Below, in pieces: positions 42,525 through 51,650 of a stretch of 64,000 bases of DNA; position 1 is the stretch's first letter; the number at the start of each line of letters is the position of its first letter. A model generated the notes under the pieces. That model saw only the letters and a program-made list of their open reading frames with translations, was not told where the DNA came from and did not search any database. The position numbers and the translations under genes are program-made. Source of the DNA: Paenibacillus uliginis N3/975 (GTDB taxonomy: Bacteria; Bacillota; Bacilli; Paenibacillales; Paenibacillaceae); assembly GCF_900177425.1 (NCBI RefSeq), contig NZ_LT840184.1:1577487-1641486 (forward strand), in the 5' to 3' direction.

Positions 42525-42812
42525 ATGATTAAACATATCGTATTTTTCAAATTGAAAGAGCCGACAACGGACAACATCGAACGGACCGTTCAGGTGCTGA
42601 GAGATATGCAGGGTAAGATCCCCCAGCTCCGCTCTCTTGAGGTAGGAAGTGATATCATCCGCTCGGAGCGGTCGTATGATCTGGCTTTGATCACGGAGGT
42701 GGATTCACTTGAAGATTTACAGGCGTATAATGTGCATCCTGTACACCAGGAAGTCATTCGTTATATCAGCGAAGTAAAAGAATCCTCGATTAGTGTGGAT
42801 TTCGAAATATAA
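42525..42812 (+). CDS. Dabb-family (stress-responsive A/B barrel) protein
   Basis: 95 residues: MIKHIVFFKLKEPTTDN, then SLEVGSDIIRSERSYDLALI and YNVHPVHQEVIRYI, the full single-domain dimeric alpha+beta barrel pattern. ATG 42525 follows GGAGG. Some members act as heme or small-molecule enzymes, most are of unknown function. No clear operon partner. Confidence 0.85.
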   Translation: MIKHIVFFKLKEPTTDNIERTVQVLRDMQGKIPQLRSLEVGSDIIRSERSYDLALITEVDSLEDLQAYNVHPVHQEVIRYISEVKESSISVDFEI

Positions 42813-42885
42813 TTACGGTTACTAATCATATTTACATTGAACACTTTTGTAGATCATATATAAGACATGCTGGAGGAGATCAGCC

Positions 42886-43305
42886 GTGTATTATGTTAAC
42901 CAGGAACAAATTGAACGGCGTCTAAACGCCATTCCCGAAATTGCCAGTGGGCTGCGACAGGCGGTTGAATCTTGGGACGGGGGTCTCATATTCGGATTAG
43001 TCCAGGAGCGGGCTCTTCATTTGGCGATTGAAGTTGTGACAGATGTAGGCAGTTATCTGATCGATGGCTTTATTATGAGGGATGCTAGTAGCTACGAGGA
43101 CATTATGGATATTACTCATGAAGAAAAAGTGATGACAAGTGAGGTCCATACTGTGCTGCTCGAACTGGTACGGCTGCGTAAACCGCTCGTTCAGGAATAT
43201 TATGATTGGGAACGCCACACCCTTCACCCGCTGTCATCCGTTCTTCCTGATGTACTGGAGCAGTTTGCAGTGAATGTGCGTGATTATCTCAAGCAGGAAC
43301 TTTAA
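42886..43305 (+). CDS. DUF86/HepT-like protein (YutE-type)
   Basis: 139 residues, all helical, with the family core ERALHLAIEVVTDVGSYLID at about residues 45-64 and a RxxxxH-like segment degenerate (LRKPLVQEYYDWE). HepT toxins in this family pair with a MNT nucleotidyltransferase antitoxin; no such gene is adjacent, and the Bacillus relative YutE is a solitary core gene. A toxin role is therefore not proposed. GTG 42886 follows GGAGGAG. Confidence 0.75.
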   Translation: MYYVNQEQIERRLNAIPEIASGLRQAVESWDGGLIFGLVQERALHLAIEVVTDVGSYLIDGFIMRDASSYEDIMDITHEEKVMTSEVHTVLLELVRLRKPLVQEYYDWERHTLHPLSSVLPDVLEQFAVNVRDYLKQEL

Positions 43306-43531
43306 ACCGCATGATATAATCAGCATTCACACAGTTACATATCATCGTTACTTAATTAGCCTTTGCGCAGGAGATTACTGTGCGGGGCTTTTTTTGGTTC
43401 ATCTGGAGAGCAGGCAGTACCTCCTCATAAAAAAAATACAATCCTTGTGTCAATACAAGCCCATCCTGCTTATAATGCATCATGCGACTAGGCATTCGCC
43501 CGGTCAGCCGGACATTAGGGAGGGTGGACAT

Positions 43532-43984
43532 ATGGCGGAATGGAGCGCCTTGGCTGTTGCTGTAGGCATCTTGTTAATTGCTGCCGCGACTATAGGTATT
43601 ATGCTGCCGGTCAGAAGAATGCTGCTTCGCACTGAGGCAGTGCTTGGAAAGCTGGAAGGCGAATGCACACAGCTGTCGAGGGAAGCCTCAAGGGTGCTGG
43701 AGCGGGCCTCGGTATCTTTGGATAGCATCCAGCGTCAGTTGGCGGCAGGTGAATCCATAGCGATATCCATTAGCGAGGCAGCCTCTGTTGTAGTGAAAAC
43801 TGCCAATGCTGTGCATTCGGTCAGCAAGCGGGCATCGCTGGCTGCAGTCGAGCATATGGAACGGGCCCGTCTGGAGAACGAACGCTGCATCGGTGAAGTA
43901 TTTCGTTGGTTCGATGCAGGTATGACACTCTGGTACACGTGGAACCGCCGCACTTCCAAGTCAGGTGACGGGCATGCCGATTAG
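43532..43984 (+). CDS. DUF948 protein, YtxG-like
   Basis: 150 residues: one N-terminal membrane helix (LAVAVGILLIAAATIGIMLP) then a long coiled-coil-like stretch (about 30-110). ATG 43532 follows GGGAGG; longer frames extend into an untranslated stretch. The next gene is YtxH-like, reproducing the ytxG-ytxH pair of Bacillus, linked to general stress. Function at the envelope is unknown. Confidence 0.75.
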   Translation: MAEWSALAVAVGILLIAAATIGIMLPVRRMLLRTEAVLGKLEGECTQLSREASRVLERASVSLDSIQRQLAAGESIAISISEAASVVVKTANAVHSVSKRASLAAVEHMERARLENERCIGEVFRWFDAGMTLWYTWNRRTSKSGDGHAD

Positions 43985-44005
43985 ACAAAGAAGGAGAGAT
44001 GAACA

Positions 44006-44350
44006 ATGAAAGAGAAGAGCAAGGGTCTTTTGTGGGGAGCTTTGATCGGAAGTATTGCCGGCTCTGTGACTGCACTTCTTTTGGCACCAAAATCCGGCAG
44101 AGAATTGCGTCAGGATATTGCGGACGGCGCTCGCCAGGTCGGAGGTAAGGTTCAGGAGGTTGCCGGAAAAGTAGGCGAACAGGGAATCAATCTGATTGGC
44201 GTGGTAACAGATCGGGCTGAAGGCGTAATCTCTGACATTCAGACATGGCGGAACAAAAAAGAAGGCTGGGTCGCTAATGAAGAGGGAACTGTCCAGGTAT
44301 CATCTTTTAACGATGACGATGTGATTATTAAGGATGAAGAAGAAGTGTAG
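44006..44350 (+). CDS. YtxH-like general-stress membrane protein
   Basis: 114 residues with the YtxH start: GLLWGALIGSIAGSVTALLLAPKSGRELRQ, i.e. one Gly-rich helix followed by APKSGRELR, then an amphipathic region and an acidic tail. It lies 21 bases after the DUF948 gene and shares its terminator. Confidence 0.85.
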   Translation: MKEKSKGLLWGALIGSIAGSVTALLLAPKSGRELRQDIADGARQVGGKVQEVAGKVGEQGINLIGVVTDRAEGVISDIQTWRNKKEGWVANEEGTVQVSSFNDDDVIIKDEEEV

Positions 44351-44369
44351 TTAGACCGTTAATTAAGCA

Positions 44370-44411
44370 AGCCCTGATTGAATCCGGGAAACGGATTTTT
44401 CAGGGCTGTTT
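44370..44411. terminator. Terminator between convergent genes
   Basis: AGCCCTGA (44370-44377) pairs with TCAGGGCT (44400-44407), inner AATCCG / CGGATT, followed by GTTTT. Confidence 0.85.
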
Positions 44412-44414
44412 TAC

Positions 44415-46262
44415 TTACTTTGAATGAATCAGCTTGTTGAAGTCTCTGATCATGGTCTTATAATCTTCACTACTCGCCATTTTCTTAACGTATTCGTCCC
44501 ATTCACTCAATGAAACTTTCCCCATAATGACTTTAATTTTCATGTCGTTCAGTTTGTGAATGAACTCGGTGTGCTGACCCTGGCTCCACAATAGGTTGGC
44601 TTCGGGCAGTGTTTGGCCTTTATAGGAGATATTATGCCAGCGAGTGGCTGCTTCTTTATACAATTTCTGTGTTTCAGGGGCAAGGTCATTCAGCAGAGCG
44701 TTGGATTTCAGTAGGTCGTTACGGCCGAACAGATTTTGAATGGCGGAGCGGTCTCCTTCTTTCAATCCCTCAATTTCCGCCCATTTGCCGGTTTCCGACA
44801 TCTCAATTCCTCGGTCCAGCCATTCCAGCACCTTTACGGCGTCCACTTTCGCCATCCTTGATACGATGTACATACCGCCGCCTGCAGAATTCCAAGGAGC
44901 AATCTCCGGTGCATTGCTACTAGCCTTCAGTCCTGATAGCGGTGTCCAGCTACCTTGTTTGTCCAGGGTTAGTTTGGCAGCCTCATCGAATTTCAGCACT
45001 GCAAGGCCGACATTTTTTTTCTTAACTCCTTCCATAGCCGTCTCGGGATCAATCGTGGCAAAATCTTTGTTTATAAGTCCTTGGGCATACGCACGGGTCA
45101 GCCATTCCAAGGCTTGTCGCTGGCCTTTGCTTAACGCATGATCTACGACGGTACCCGATTCTGAAATGCTGAACCGTTCCGGACTTCCAGTAAACGTATG
45201 CTCTACCCATGCGAGGGAGCCCAGATTATTAGCGTTCACATATCCGTACATGCCAATTGTGTTGCCTTTGCCATTCCCATCGGGATCTTTATTCACAAAT
45301 TGTTTCAGTAAGTTAAACATTTCGTCCATTGTTACGGGCTGTTTGCTTCCCAGTGTATCTATCCAGTCTTGGCGCAGAGCAGGGAAGGGGGCATCATTAA
45401 GATCAGAGGGTCTTGGGATACCATACACTTTTCCGCCGATTTTACGCACGGCTATATTGGAAGCATCAGTAAGCTCTTTTAAGGATGGATAGGACTGAAG
45501 GCTTTCACTTAGATCCAGAGCTATCGACTCCAGCAGATCATCTCGAAATTCATAGGCGTCGCCAAGCAGCATTAATGAATCCATGTCCCCTGCCGCAATT
45601 TTAACTTTAGTTTTGTTGGAGAAGTCTTTGGGGCTTGTGAGGTTAATTTGAACATTGGTTTCCCAGTTTTCTTTCATGTATTGAATAAGGGCGGAGGGCT
45701 GCCCGGTATTCTCATTATCTGCCTGTGTTCCGACACGTAAATGAATCTGGGCATTGGGATCACGGACTGAAACAAAAGACCCTTTTGCAGTCCAGGTTAC
45801 CGCTAATCCACAGCTCTGCGCAGTAAAACGGAGAGGAATCCAAAGCTGGTCCTCGTGCACAAATGGTGCCGCGGGGAGAGTGTGAACGGACTGGCCATCT
45901 ATTTCCGCCTCAGTACGCTGCGCCCAAAATGTAAGGGAAACCTTTCCGGCTTGCTCAGCGGTAAGTTTCTTCTCTGTAACATCCCATGTAACTTGATACC
46001 CAAGACTTTTTAGCAGCGGTTCCGCTTGAACCATGACCGTTCCTTTATGGTTTATTGGCTGCCTGCCCACATAAATATTGAGATTGTCAAAATACACAGA
46101 TGTAGGGGGGCCGTATTTAGTCATACTGGCTGCTTCATATTCCCATGGAGAGCGATCGGCCTGGACCGTCCCGATGAAACTTCCGGATAGCGCAGCGGTG
46201 AGCGCGAGAACTGTTAACATTTTTAAAGGTCTGGACAGCGCATTTGAATATTTCTCACCCAT
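44415..46262 (-). CDS. Stalk-domain / extracellular solute-binding protein fusion
   Basis: 615 residues. Signal peptide (LKMLTVLALTAALSGSFIGT) without a lipobox Cys. Residues about 60-170 are a copper amine oxidase N-terminal-like domain (NLNIYVGRQPINH, LWIPLRFTAQSCGLAVTW). Residues about 175-615 look like a type 1 ABC solute-binding protein of the LplA kind (RKIGGKVYGIPRPSDLNDAP, RQDWIDTLGSK, DPDGNGKGNTIG). No permease genes are adjacent and there is no lipid anchor, so it may bind polysaccharide outside the cell rather than feed a transporter. The domain fusion is unusual. Confidence 0.78.
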   Translation of the reverse strand: MGEKYSNALSRPLKMLTVLALTAALSGSFIGTVQADRSPWEYEAASMTKYGPPTSVYFDNLNIYVGRQPINHKGTVMVQAEPLLKSLGYQVTWDVTEKKLTAEQAGKVSLTFWAQRTEAEIDGQSVHTLPAAPFVHEDQLWIPLRFTAQSCGLAVTWTAKGSFVSVRDPNAQIHLRVGTQADNENTGQPSALIQYMKENWETNVQINLTSPKDFSNKTKVKIAAGDMDSLMLLGDAYEFRDDLLESIALDLSESLQSYPSLKELTDASNIAVRKIGGKVYGIPRPSDLNDAPFPALRQDWIDTLGSKQPVTMDEMFNLLKQFVNKDPDGNGKGNTIGMYGYVNANNLGSLAWVEHTFTGSPERFSISESGTVVDHALSKGQRQALEWLTRAYAQGLINKDFATIDPETAMEGVKKKNVGLAVLKFDEAAKLTLDKQGSWTPLSGLKASSNAPEIAPWNSAGGGMYIVSRMAKVDAVKVLEWLDRGIEMSETGKWAEIEGLKEGDRSAIQNLFGRNDLLKSNALLNDLAPETQKLYKEAATRWHNISYKGQTLPEANLLWSQGQHTEFIHKLNDMKIKVIMGKVSLSEWDEYVKKMASSEDYKTMIRDFNKLIHSK

Positions 46263-46419
46263 AATTATCTCCTCGGATTCCGTTATTATTTTTGAATCAC
46301 ACCTTACATCTACCCAGATGATATGAATATATTCTCGTCTAGAATGGTAAAATCCCCCTCTGGAATAAAAATTAACTATCGAATGATTAGAGAGATTGGA
46401 GGAATGATTCGTACGCGTA

Positions 46420-46475
46420 GCGTCTCATAACAGACTAAGGGGGTGTCCCAGGTCAACGGCCTTTTGGGACACCCC
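46420..46475. repeat. Dispersed palindromic repeat, copy 1
   Basis: Begins GCGTCTCATAACAGAC (46420-46435) and contains the inverted repeat GGGGTGTCCCA (46440-46450) / TGGGACACCCC (46465-46475). A related copy with the same 16-base head occurs at 55921. It lies just downstream of the nos gene on the minus strand. The rest of 46263-46552 shows no gene. Confidence 0.75.
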
Positions 46476-46552
46476 ATCTTAAGAGGATATCGGAGGTTTA
46501 TGATGTAACGTTTCTAACAGCTCGCATAACCGGCTTTTCGTATTGGCATCAG

Positions 46553-47641
46553 TCAATAAGGTGTTTTCGTATATTGAAAGGAAGGGCTTTGAATTTCATC
46601 TTTATATGATTTGTGAAAAATATGGGTAGTTGCCGGAGATACCGGGGGAATGAGCCATGTCCAGTCTCCCGTAACTTCACGCCCTGCTCTGTCCTCCCGT
46701 TCCTCAAAGGTACGGAACTGCGCCGCAGCGGTATGATGGTCAACGATGCTGATGCCGGCCTTTTTGTAGGAATAGAGAACGGCATAATTCAGCTCGACTA
46801 ACGCCCGGTCACGCCACAGTGTTGTTTCGCTGCTAACATTCAATCCCATAAGCCCGGCCAGAAGGGGCAACTTGTTATAGCGATCAGTATCCGCTAAGTT
46901 GCGCGCCCCGATCTCCGTTCCCATGTACCATCCGTTAAAAGGTGCCGAAGGGTAGGTAATCCCGCCAACTTCCAAAGACATGTCCGAAATGATGGGCACG
47001 GCATACCACCGCAGTCCGAGAGAGGAGAATGAAGGAATATCAGGATGCTCTAACTGAACTTCCAGGACGGCTTCCTCGGGAATGCGATACCATTTTGGTG
47101 TATCTTCCCCTCTCTGAATGACAAGGGGCAGGATGTCATATTCAGTTCCAGCACCGGACCAGCCGAGCTGCTGACATTGTTGTGTAAATGAAATGGAGGC
47201 CGGATCTCCGGTGATTCCTTCGGGTGTTTCGTAGCCCGCATAGCGGATAAGCTGATGGTTCCAGATCCGGATCGTGTCCTGTCCCGGAGTTGAAGGACCG
47301 AATACGGTAATTGTGGGTATGACTTTTCCACCGTTAGTGGCGCTGTTAATATGATGAAGAAGCTGGGATGCTGAATCCTCAGTTGCCCTGCAATTGCGGG
47401 CATCTATGACGCGGAGTTTGTCCCAGAACAATCTTCCGATACATCGATTGCTGTTTCGCCAAGCCATTTTCGCACCGTGTTCTAGTTCTTGAAGAGTATG
47501 TTCATATGTACCGGTTCGTTCGATTTCGTTCCGGATATTGTCGATTCTTTCTTCCGCCTCTTCGGGTGTCCGGTTCAGCTCTTCGTAACAGCGAAAGATG
47601 AATTGTTCAGCGGCTTCTTGTAATTCCAATCTGCCAAGCAT
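46553..47641 (-). CDS. nos: Nitric oxide synthase oxygenase
   Basis: 362 residues, the same length as the Bacillus enzyme. It oxidises arginine to citrulline and NO with heme and a pterin, using borrowed reductase. The heme-thiolate motif WRNSNRCIGRLFW places Cys67; the arginine/pterin region is recognised in NHQLIRYAGYE, PFNGWYMGTEIGARNLAD and SIVDHHTAAAQFRTFEERE, and TGDWTWLIPPVSP near the end is typical. I chose ATG 47641 because it gives the family length and AGGTGA precedes it; a longer frame starts at 47758. Bacterial NO protects against oxidative stress and antibiotics. It appears to be a single-gene unit. Confidence 0.95.
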   Translation of the reverse strand: MLGRLELQEAAEQFIFRCYEELNRTPEEAEERIDNIRNEIERTGTYEHTLQELEHGAKMAWRNSNRCIGRLFWDKLRVIDARNCRATEDSASQLLHHINSATNGGKVIPTITVFGPSTPGQDTIRIWNHQLIRYAGYETPEGITGDPASISFTQQCQQLGWSGAGTEYDILPLVIQRGEDTPKWYRIPEEAVLEVQLEHPDIPSFSSLGLRWYAVPIISDMSLEVGGITYPSAPFNGWYMGTEIGARNLADTDRYNKLPLLAGLMGLNVSSETTLWRDRALVELNYAVLYSYKKAGISIVDHHTAAAQFRTFEEREDRAGREVTGDWTWLIPPVSPATTHIFHKSYKDEIQSPSFQYTKTPY

Positions 47642-47889
47642 ATCGTAGTTCACCTGTCTTTCTCTTGTAGGCTCTATAACCTTTATAGTATACGATAATT
47701 GATGACTCTCGAGGCCGGGTGATCTTTTCCATTCTGTGGACAATGCCTTGAAATACACTGTGCCCAGATCCTCTCAAAGTTGAAGAAGAGGCAGAATTGG
47801 GTTAAGATCTAGGTACGTTTCATGTGGAAACGACATATGGTAACACAGCTAAATGATAAGAATAATGACAAGAAGGAAGCGGTGTGTTC

Positions 47890-48696
47890 GTGCAGCAAGC
47901 AATCGCAATACTAGACTCGGGTGTAGGTGGGCTGACTGTTGTTAAAGAAGTGATGAGACAGCTCCCAAGAGAGAAAATTATTTACTTCGGAGATACTGCC
48001 CGTGCACCCTACGGACCCCGTACCAAGGAACAAGTCCGTTTATTTACGGAACAAATCGTAGATTACTTACTTCAATATGATCCCAAAATGATTGTCATCG
48101 CGTGCAACACGGCAACTGCAGCGGCGCTTGATTATATCTCAGCAAAAGTGTCTGTTCCGGTGATTGGCGTTATTCATCCGGGAGCCCGCGCGGCGATCAG
48201 TGCAACGAAGACCGGGCATGTCGGTGTAATCGGTACGGTAGGAACGATAAACAGCGGTGCTTACACGGCGGCGCTTAAACAGCTGTCACCTTATGTGGAG
48301 GTAGAAAGCCAAGCATGCCCCGCGTTAGTACCACTCGTTGAACACGGCTTGTTCCGATCCTCTGACTCGTTTAAGGTCGTACAGGATTCTCTTTACGGCA
48401 TTCAACAATCAACGATAGACTGCCTGATTCTCGGTTGCACCCATTATCCATTCCTAGTGGATACGATACAGAAGGTCATGGGGCCAGGAGTGAAACTGAT
48501 TAGCTCCGCAGATGAAACGGCCCGGGAGATCAGCACGATTTTGTATGACAAAGGCCAACTTTCCAGCGGTGAAGATATGCCGATTCATCAGTTTTTTTGC
48601 TCAGGTGACGCCGAGATGTTCCAGAGCATCGCAACAGAGTGGCTGGGAGAACAAATAAAGCGGACTCCTGTCGTATGGCAGATTACTAAGTTCTAA
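47890..48696 (+). CDS. racE: Glutamate racemase
   Basis: 268 residues. Makes D-glutamate for peptidoglycan (and for poly-gamma-glutamate in some Bacillales). The N-terminal motif IAILDSGVGGLTVVKEVMRQ, catalytic Cys of IACNTAT near residue 72 and second Cys of LGCTHYPFL near 183 are intact. Start GTG 47890 has AAGGAAG nine bases upstream; GTG 47884 is in frame but too close. Alone, with its own terminator. Confidence 0.95.
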   Translation: MQQAIAILDSGVGGLTVVKEVMRQLPREKIIYFGDTARAPYGPRTKEQVRLFTEQIVDYLLQYDPKMIVIACNTATAAALDYISAKVSVPVIGVIHPGARAAISATKTGHVGVIGTVGTINSGAYTAALKQLSPYVEVESQACPALVPLVEHGLFRSSDSFKVVQDSLYGIQQSTIDCLILGCTHYPFLVDTIQKVMGPGVKLISSADETAREISTILYDKGQLSSGEDMPIHQFFCSGDAEMFQSIATEWLGEQIKRTPVVWQITKF

Positions 48697-48727
48697 TCTA
48701 ATTCCATCTATCAATAATGCAAACACA

Positions 48728-48756
48728 AACCGGATTCCTTTAGGAGTCCGGTTTTT
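48728..48756 (+). terminator. Terminator of the racemase gene
   Basis: AACCGGATTCC (48728-48738) pairs with GGAGTCCGGTT (48743-48753), followed by TTT. Confidence 0.85.
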
Positions 48757-48861
48757 CACATTAAAAGCACTAACGACGACATTTCGTACAACCTCTGCCA
48801 CATACATATGCAGTAGACGGCAAATAGGCGGCGGCTATGGCTGCCAGAAAGGAATAACGTC

Positions 48862-50064
48862 ATGCGGCAGTATATCGTGCAAAAAGGGGATACACTTCTA
48901 AGGATTGCGGCGAAATATGGCTTGGCTAGGGAACAGCTTATTACTGCTAATCCATGGGCTGGACAGCAGCCTTATCTGCTGCCGGGTCAAATGATGTTTC
49001 TTCCGGCGTCATTACGCCGAAGATACGTAATACAGGAAGGAGACAGTCCGGAAAGTATTGCCTGTACATTTCATTTCCAGCCAGAAACGCTGGAGGACAT
49101 GAACCCCGGGATGTCGATTTATACTTTTCCCATCGGTAAAACGATCGTTCTTCCGCCTTCGAAGCCGAGACATAGGATCAGGTTGTCCGGTGAATATGGA
49201 CCCCGGGATTTGGCGGTGGATTTGGATGTGCTGACGGCACAATATCCCAAGATCGAATGCAGCACAATTGGAGTTAGTGTTATGGGTAAACCGCTGTATG
49301 CGGTCAAAATAGGCGTCGGTCAAAGGCATCTTCATGTGAATGCGTCTTTACATGCGAATGAATGGATCACTACTCCATGTCTTCTTAGGTTTCTGGAAAA
49401 TTACGCATCGGCCCTAACAGAAGGTTACCATATTGATGGCTATGATCCGGACAAATGGTATCAGAACTATACGCTGTGGCTTGTTCCTATGGCTAACCCG
49501 GATGGCGTTGAGCTTGTCCAGGAGGGAGTTTTGCCGGATCATAAGTATTACGATCAGTTATTGCACTGGAACGGTGAAAGGGACGATTTCCGCCGGTGGA
49601 AAGCAAACATTCATGGCGTGGACCTGGGTGACCAGTTTCCTGCTCATTGGGAGGAAGAGATAGAGAGACGGGGCAAGACAGCTCCCTGCCCGCAGGATTA
49701 TGCAGGAACAGCCCCGCTGTGTGAGCCCGAAGCGGAGGCTTTAGCCCGGCACACGCTCCAAATTTCTCCTGTTCGTGCCTTATCACTCCACAGCCAAGGT
49801 CAAGAAATATACTGGAATTACCGGGGATATGAGCCGCCAGAAAGTGAGAGATGGGCAGTTACATTAGGTAAGGCTAGCAGCTATCGTCCGGTCAAGCTGC
49901 AGGGAAGTGATGCGGGATATAAAGACTGGTTTATACAGCATTTTCGCCGGCCGGGATTCACGGTTGAAATCGGACGGGGAATTAACCCTCTTCCAGTAGA
50001 GGACTTCGAGGACTTGTGTGTCGAGGTGGGTTCAATAATGACTGCTTTCATGTCGTTGGATTGA
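48862..50064 (+). CDS. LysM-M14 gamma-D-glutamyl-diamino acid endopeptidase-like
   Basis: 400 residues. Two LysM domains (about 2-47, YIVQKGDTLLRIAAKYGL; and 53-97, YVIQEGDSPESIACTFHF), then an M14 carboxypeptidase domain (about 110-395). Zinc motif HANEW gives His164 and Glu167; the second His is in SLHSQGQ and the catalytic Glu in FTVEIGRG. No signal peptide. It resembles endopeptidase I of Lysinibacillus sphaericus and Bacillus YqgT, which cut the gamma-D-Glu-diaminopimelate bond and are active in sporulation. No partner genes adjoin. Confidence 0.88.
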   Translation: MRQYIVQKGDTLLRIAAKYGLAREQLITANPWAGQQPYLLPGQMMFLPASLRRRYVIQEGDSPESIACTFHFQPETLEDMNPGMSIYTFPIGKTIVLPPSKPRHRIRLSGEYGPRDLAVDLDVLTAQYPKIECSTIGVSVMGKPLYAVKIGVGQRHLHVNASLHANEWITTPCLLRFLENYASALTEGYHIDGYDPDKWYQNYTLWLVPMANPDGVELVQEGVLPDHKYYDQLLHWNGERDDFRRWKANIHGVDLGDQFPAHWEEEIERRGKTAPCPQDYAGTAPLCEPEAEALARHTLQISPVRALSLHSQGQEIYWNYRGYEPPESERWAVTLGKASSYRPVKLQGSDAGYKDWFIQHFRRPGFTVEIGRGINPLPVEDFEDLCVEVGSIMTAFMSLD

Positions 50065-50111
50065 AATGGGAATGAAACTTTTTCAGTAAAAATGCGTAAG
50101 CTATACAAGGG

Positions 50112-50158
50112 GAGACAGCCGCCATGTTTGAGTATTTTGATAATCCGGTGGTTGTCTC
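50112..50158 (+). terminator. Hairpin after the M14 peptidase gene
   Basis: GAGACAGCCGCC (50112-50123) pairs with GGTGGTTGTCTC (50147-50158; two G-U), followed by TTCTTTC. A probable terminator. Confidence 0.55.
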
Positions 50159-50225
50159 TTCTTTCATATCCTGGAATCGCTACTAAGAAATAGGAAAGAA
50201 GATAATTCAGATGGGAGGAAACGCC

Positions 50226-50501
50226 ATGAAATGGAGAAAACTGCTATCGCTTCGGCGTTGGTCTCACGTCTTTAAGCGTATATTCAAATACTTGTCCTCA
50301 CCGCGTGTTCCTATCGGAGACAAGCTGTTGTTCTTTATACCGGCTGTGCTGTACTGGGTGCTGCCTGATATTATGCCGTTTATGCCAATCGATGACATCG
50401 GAGTGACCATGCTGCTCATGAACTGGTTCGTAGGTCGGATTGAGCGAAAGTATCCTGAACTGAATTCGGACAACCCCCAGCGTATTCCGCCAGTTCGTTA
50501 A
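50226..50501 (+). CDS. Small membrane-associated protein, DUF1232-like
   Basis: 91 residues. After a basic N-terminus, SPRVPIGDKLLFFIPAVLYWVLPDIMPFMPIDDIGV contains the DUF1232 signature (lPDxiPfxpiDDigv) around residues 30-65. ATG 50226 follows GGGAGG; an in-frame ATG at 50211 lies inside that site. Function unknown. Confidence 0.8.
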   Translation: MKWRKLLSLRRWSHVFKRIFKYLSSPRVPIGDKLLFFIPAVLYWVLPDIMPFMPIDDIGVTMLLMNWFVGRIERKYPELNSDNPQRIPPVR

Positions 50502-50581
50502 CGGAAACGTCGCTTGCGAAAACATTCTGTGGGGTCTAAAATGAAATATTGAGTGATTGAAACTTGAGGAGATGAACATAA

Positions 50582-50884
50582 ATGAACTGCAAAATTACCC
50601 GCAATGCGGCTAAAGTGATAAAGAGAGAATTGGACAAGGAAGAAAATCAAGACAAAAAACTCCGTGTTGTTATTACACACGCCCATGGTGATCATGCTCA
50701 TTACGGGCTTGACTTGGATACGCCGAAGGAAAGCGACGAGGTAGTATCAACCGATAAAGAAATCGATGTAATTCTGGAGTCCGGGCAGGAACTCCTTGAT
50801 GGCGTCAAGATCGATTATTTATACCTCCCACAAGAAGGGTTCGTTATAACCAATCCGTCCAAGGGAAATCACGGCGACCACTAG
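50582..50884 (+). CDS. HesB/IscA-like protein (YneR-type)
   Basis: 100 residues with the HesB-like fold pattern (ITRNAAKVIKRELD, DYLYLPQEGFVITNPSKGNHGDH) but lacking the three Cys of A-type Fe-S carriers; only Cys3 is present. It has instead a His-rich loop THAHGDHAHYGL near residues 32-43 and a His-Gly-Asp-His tail. Related Bacillus YneR proteins are uncharacterised. ATG 50582 follows GAGGAGATG. It is 28 bases before the DUF1450 gene, a probable two-gene unit. Confidence 0.75.
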   Translation: MNCKITRNAAKVIKRELDKEENQDKKLRVVITHAHGDHAHYGLDLDTPKESDEVVSTDKEIDVILESGQELLDGVKIDYLYLPQEGFVITNPSKGNHGDH

Positions 50885-50911
50885 GTCGTTTAGTAAAGAG
50901 GGTTACGAGAC

Positions 50912-51133
50912 ATGGCAAATGATATTCGCGTATGTGAAAAATGCAAGACTACTTCACTTAAGACTATTATTCCTAAGTTGAAAAAGCTGGCGCCCGATGC
51001 CGACATTAAAGTGGGTTGTAAATCGTACTGTGGGCCCTGCAAGAAACGTGCTTTTGTTTATGTGAACGGTCGTTACATCAGTGCTCCGACAGAGGATGAA
51101 GTGCTGGAGAAAGTAAAGCCCTTTATCAAGTAG
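50912..51133 (+). CDS. DUF1450 (YuzB-type) small Cys protein
   Basis: 73 residues. CEKCKTTS near the start and GCKSYCGPCKKRAFVYVNGR in the middle give five Cys in a thioredoxin-like ferredoxin pattern typical of DUF1450. Function unknown; metal or Fe-S binding likely. It follows the HesB-like gene closely. Confidence 0.85.
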   Translation: MANDIRVCEKCKTTSLKTIIPKLKKLAPDADIKVGCKSYCGPCKKRAFVYVNGRYISAPTEDEVLEKVKPFIK

Positions 51134-51262
51134 TGTTCTTAACGGTCTGGCTATAAACGGTTGCTCTGGATTTATATTTCCCCTTTTAGTGAATAGTTCC
51201 TCTCGAACACATCCATGCTAAGGATGCAACAGGAACCTTGAAATGAGAAGGGAGCAACCGTC

Positions 51263-51529
51263 ATGAACAGTCACGATTCCAGTCTTCAGTCGAACAATCC
51301 GGCCAATAGCGCCATGGACTCGGCAGAGAAATTGCATCGTTCAGTTTCTTCAGCTTTGTCTCATCCCACAGAGCAGCTAATTCAGCAAGCGAACAATTCC
51401 TTGGCTCATGCCGAACAGGCTGTCCGTCAAATCAGGGGAAACGCTAATAAGCAAGCTGTTGAATTGGCGGAGGAGATGCTCGGCGAAGAGAAGGAACGTC
51501 TGTCCAAGCTTCATTCAAATCAAAGGTAA
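51263..51529 (+). CDS. Small hydrophilic helical protein
   Basis: 88 residues, Asn/Ser/Gln-rich at the start and helical from about residue 15 (AEKLHRSVSSALSHPTEQLI, AEEMLGEEKERLSKLH). No recognised domain. Its composition is like small spore or stress proteins of Bacillales (inference). ATG 51263 follows GGGAGC; a strong terminator ends it. Confidence 0.6.
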   Translation: MNSHDSSLQSNNPANSAMDSAEKLHRSVSSALSHPTEQLIQQANNSLAHAEQAVRQIRGNANKQAVELAEEMLGEEKERLSKLHSNQR

Positions 51530-51547
51530 GAGCACGATCCTGTGCTG

Positions 51548-51582
51548 CCCGTTAAGAGTCAGACTCTTAACGGGTTTTTTTT
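51548..51582. terminator. Strong terminator
   Basis: A perfect 12-base stem CCCGTTAAGAGT (51548-51559) / ACTCTTAACGGG (51563-51574), followed by eight Ts. Confidence 0.95.
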
Positions 51583-51650
51583 AGAGATAAGAAAGTATAA
51601 AAAAACACACGAACCATATACTGCTGAACGGTTCGTGCGCTAAAAGGAAT

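Noticed and set aside
42886..43305. HepT toxin of a toxin-antitoxin pair
   Set aside because: No nucleotidyltransferase antitoxin gene adjoins and the catalytic motif is degenerate; a YutE-like core gene fits better.
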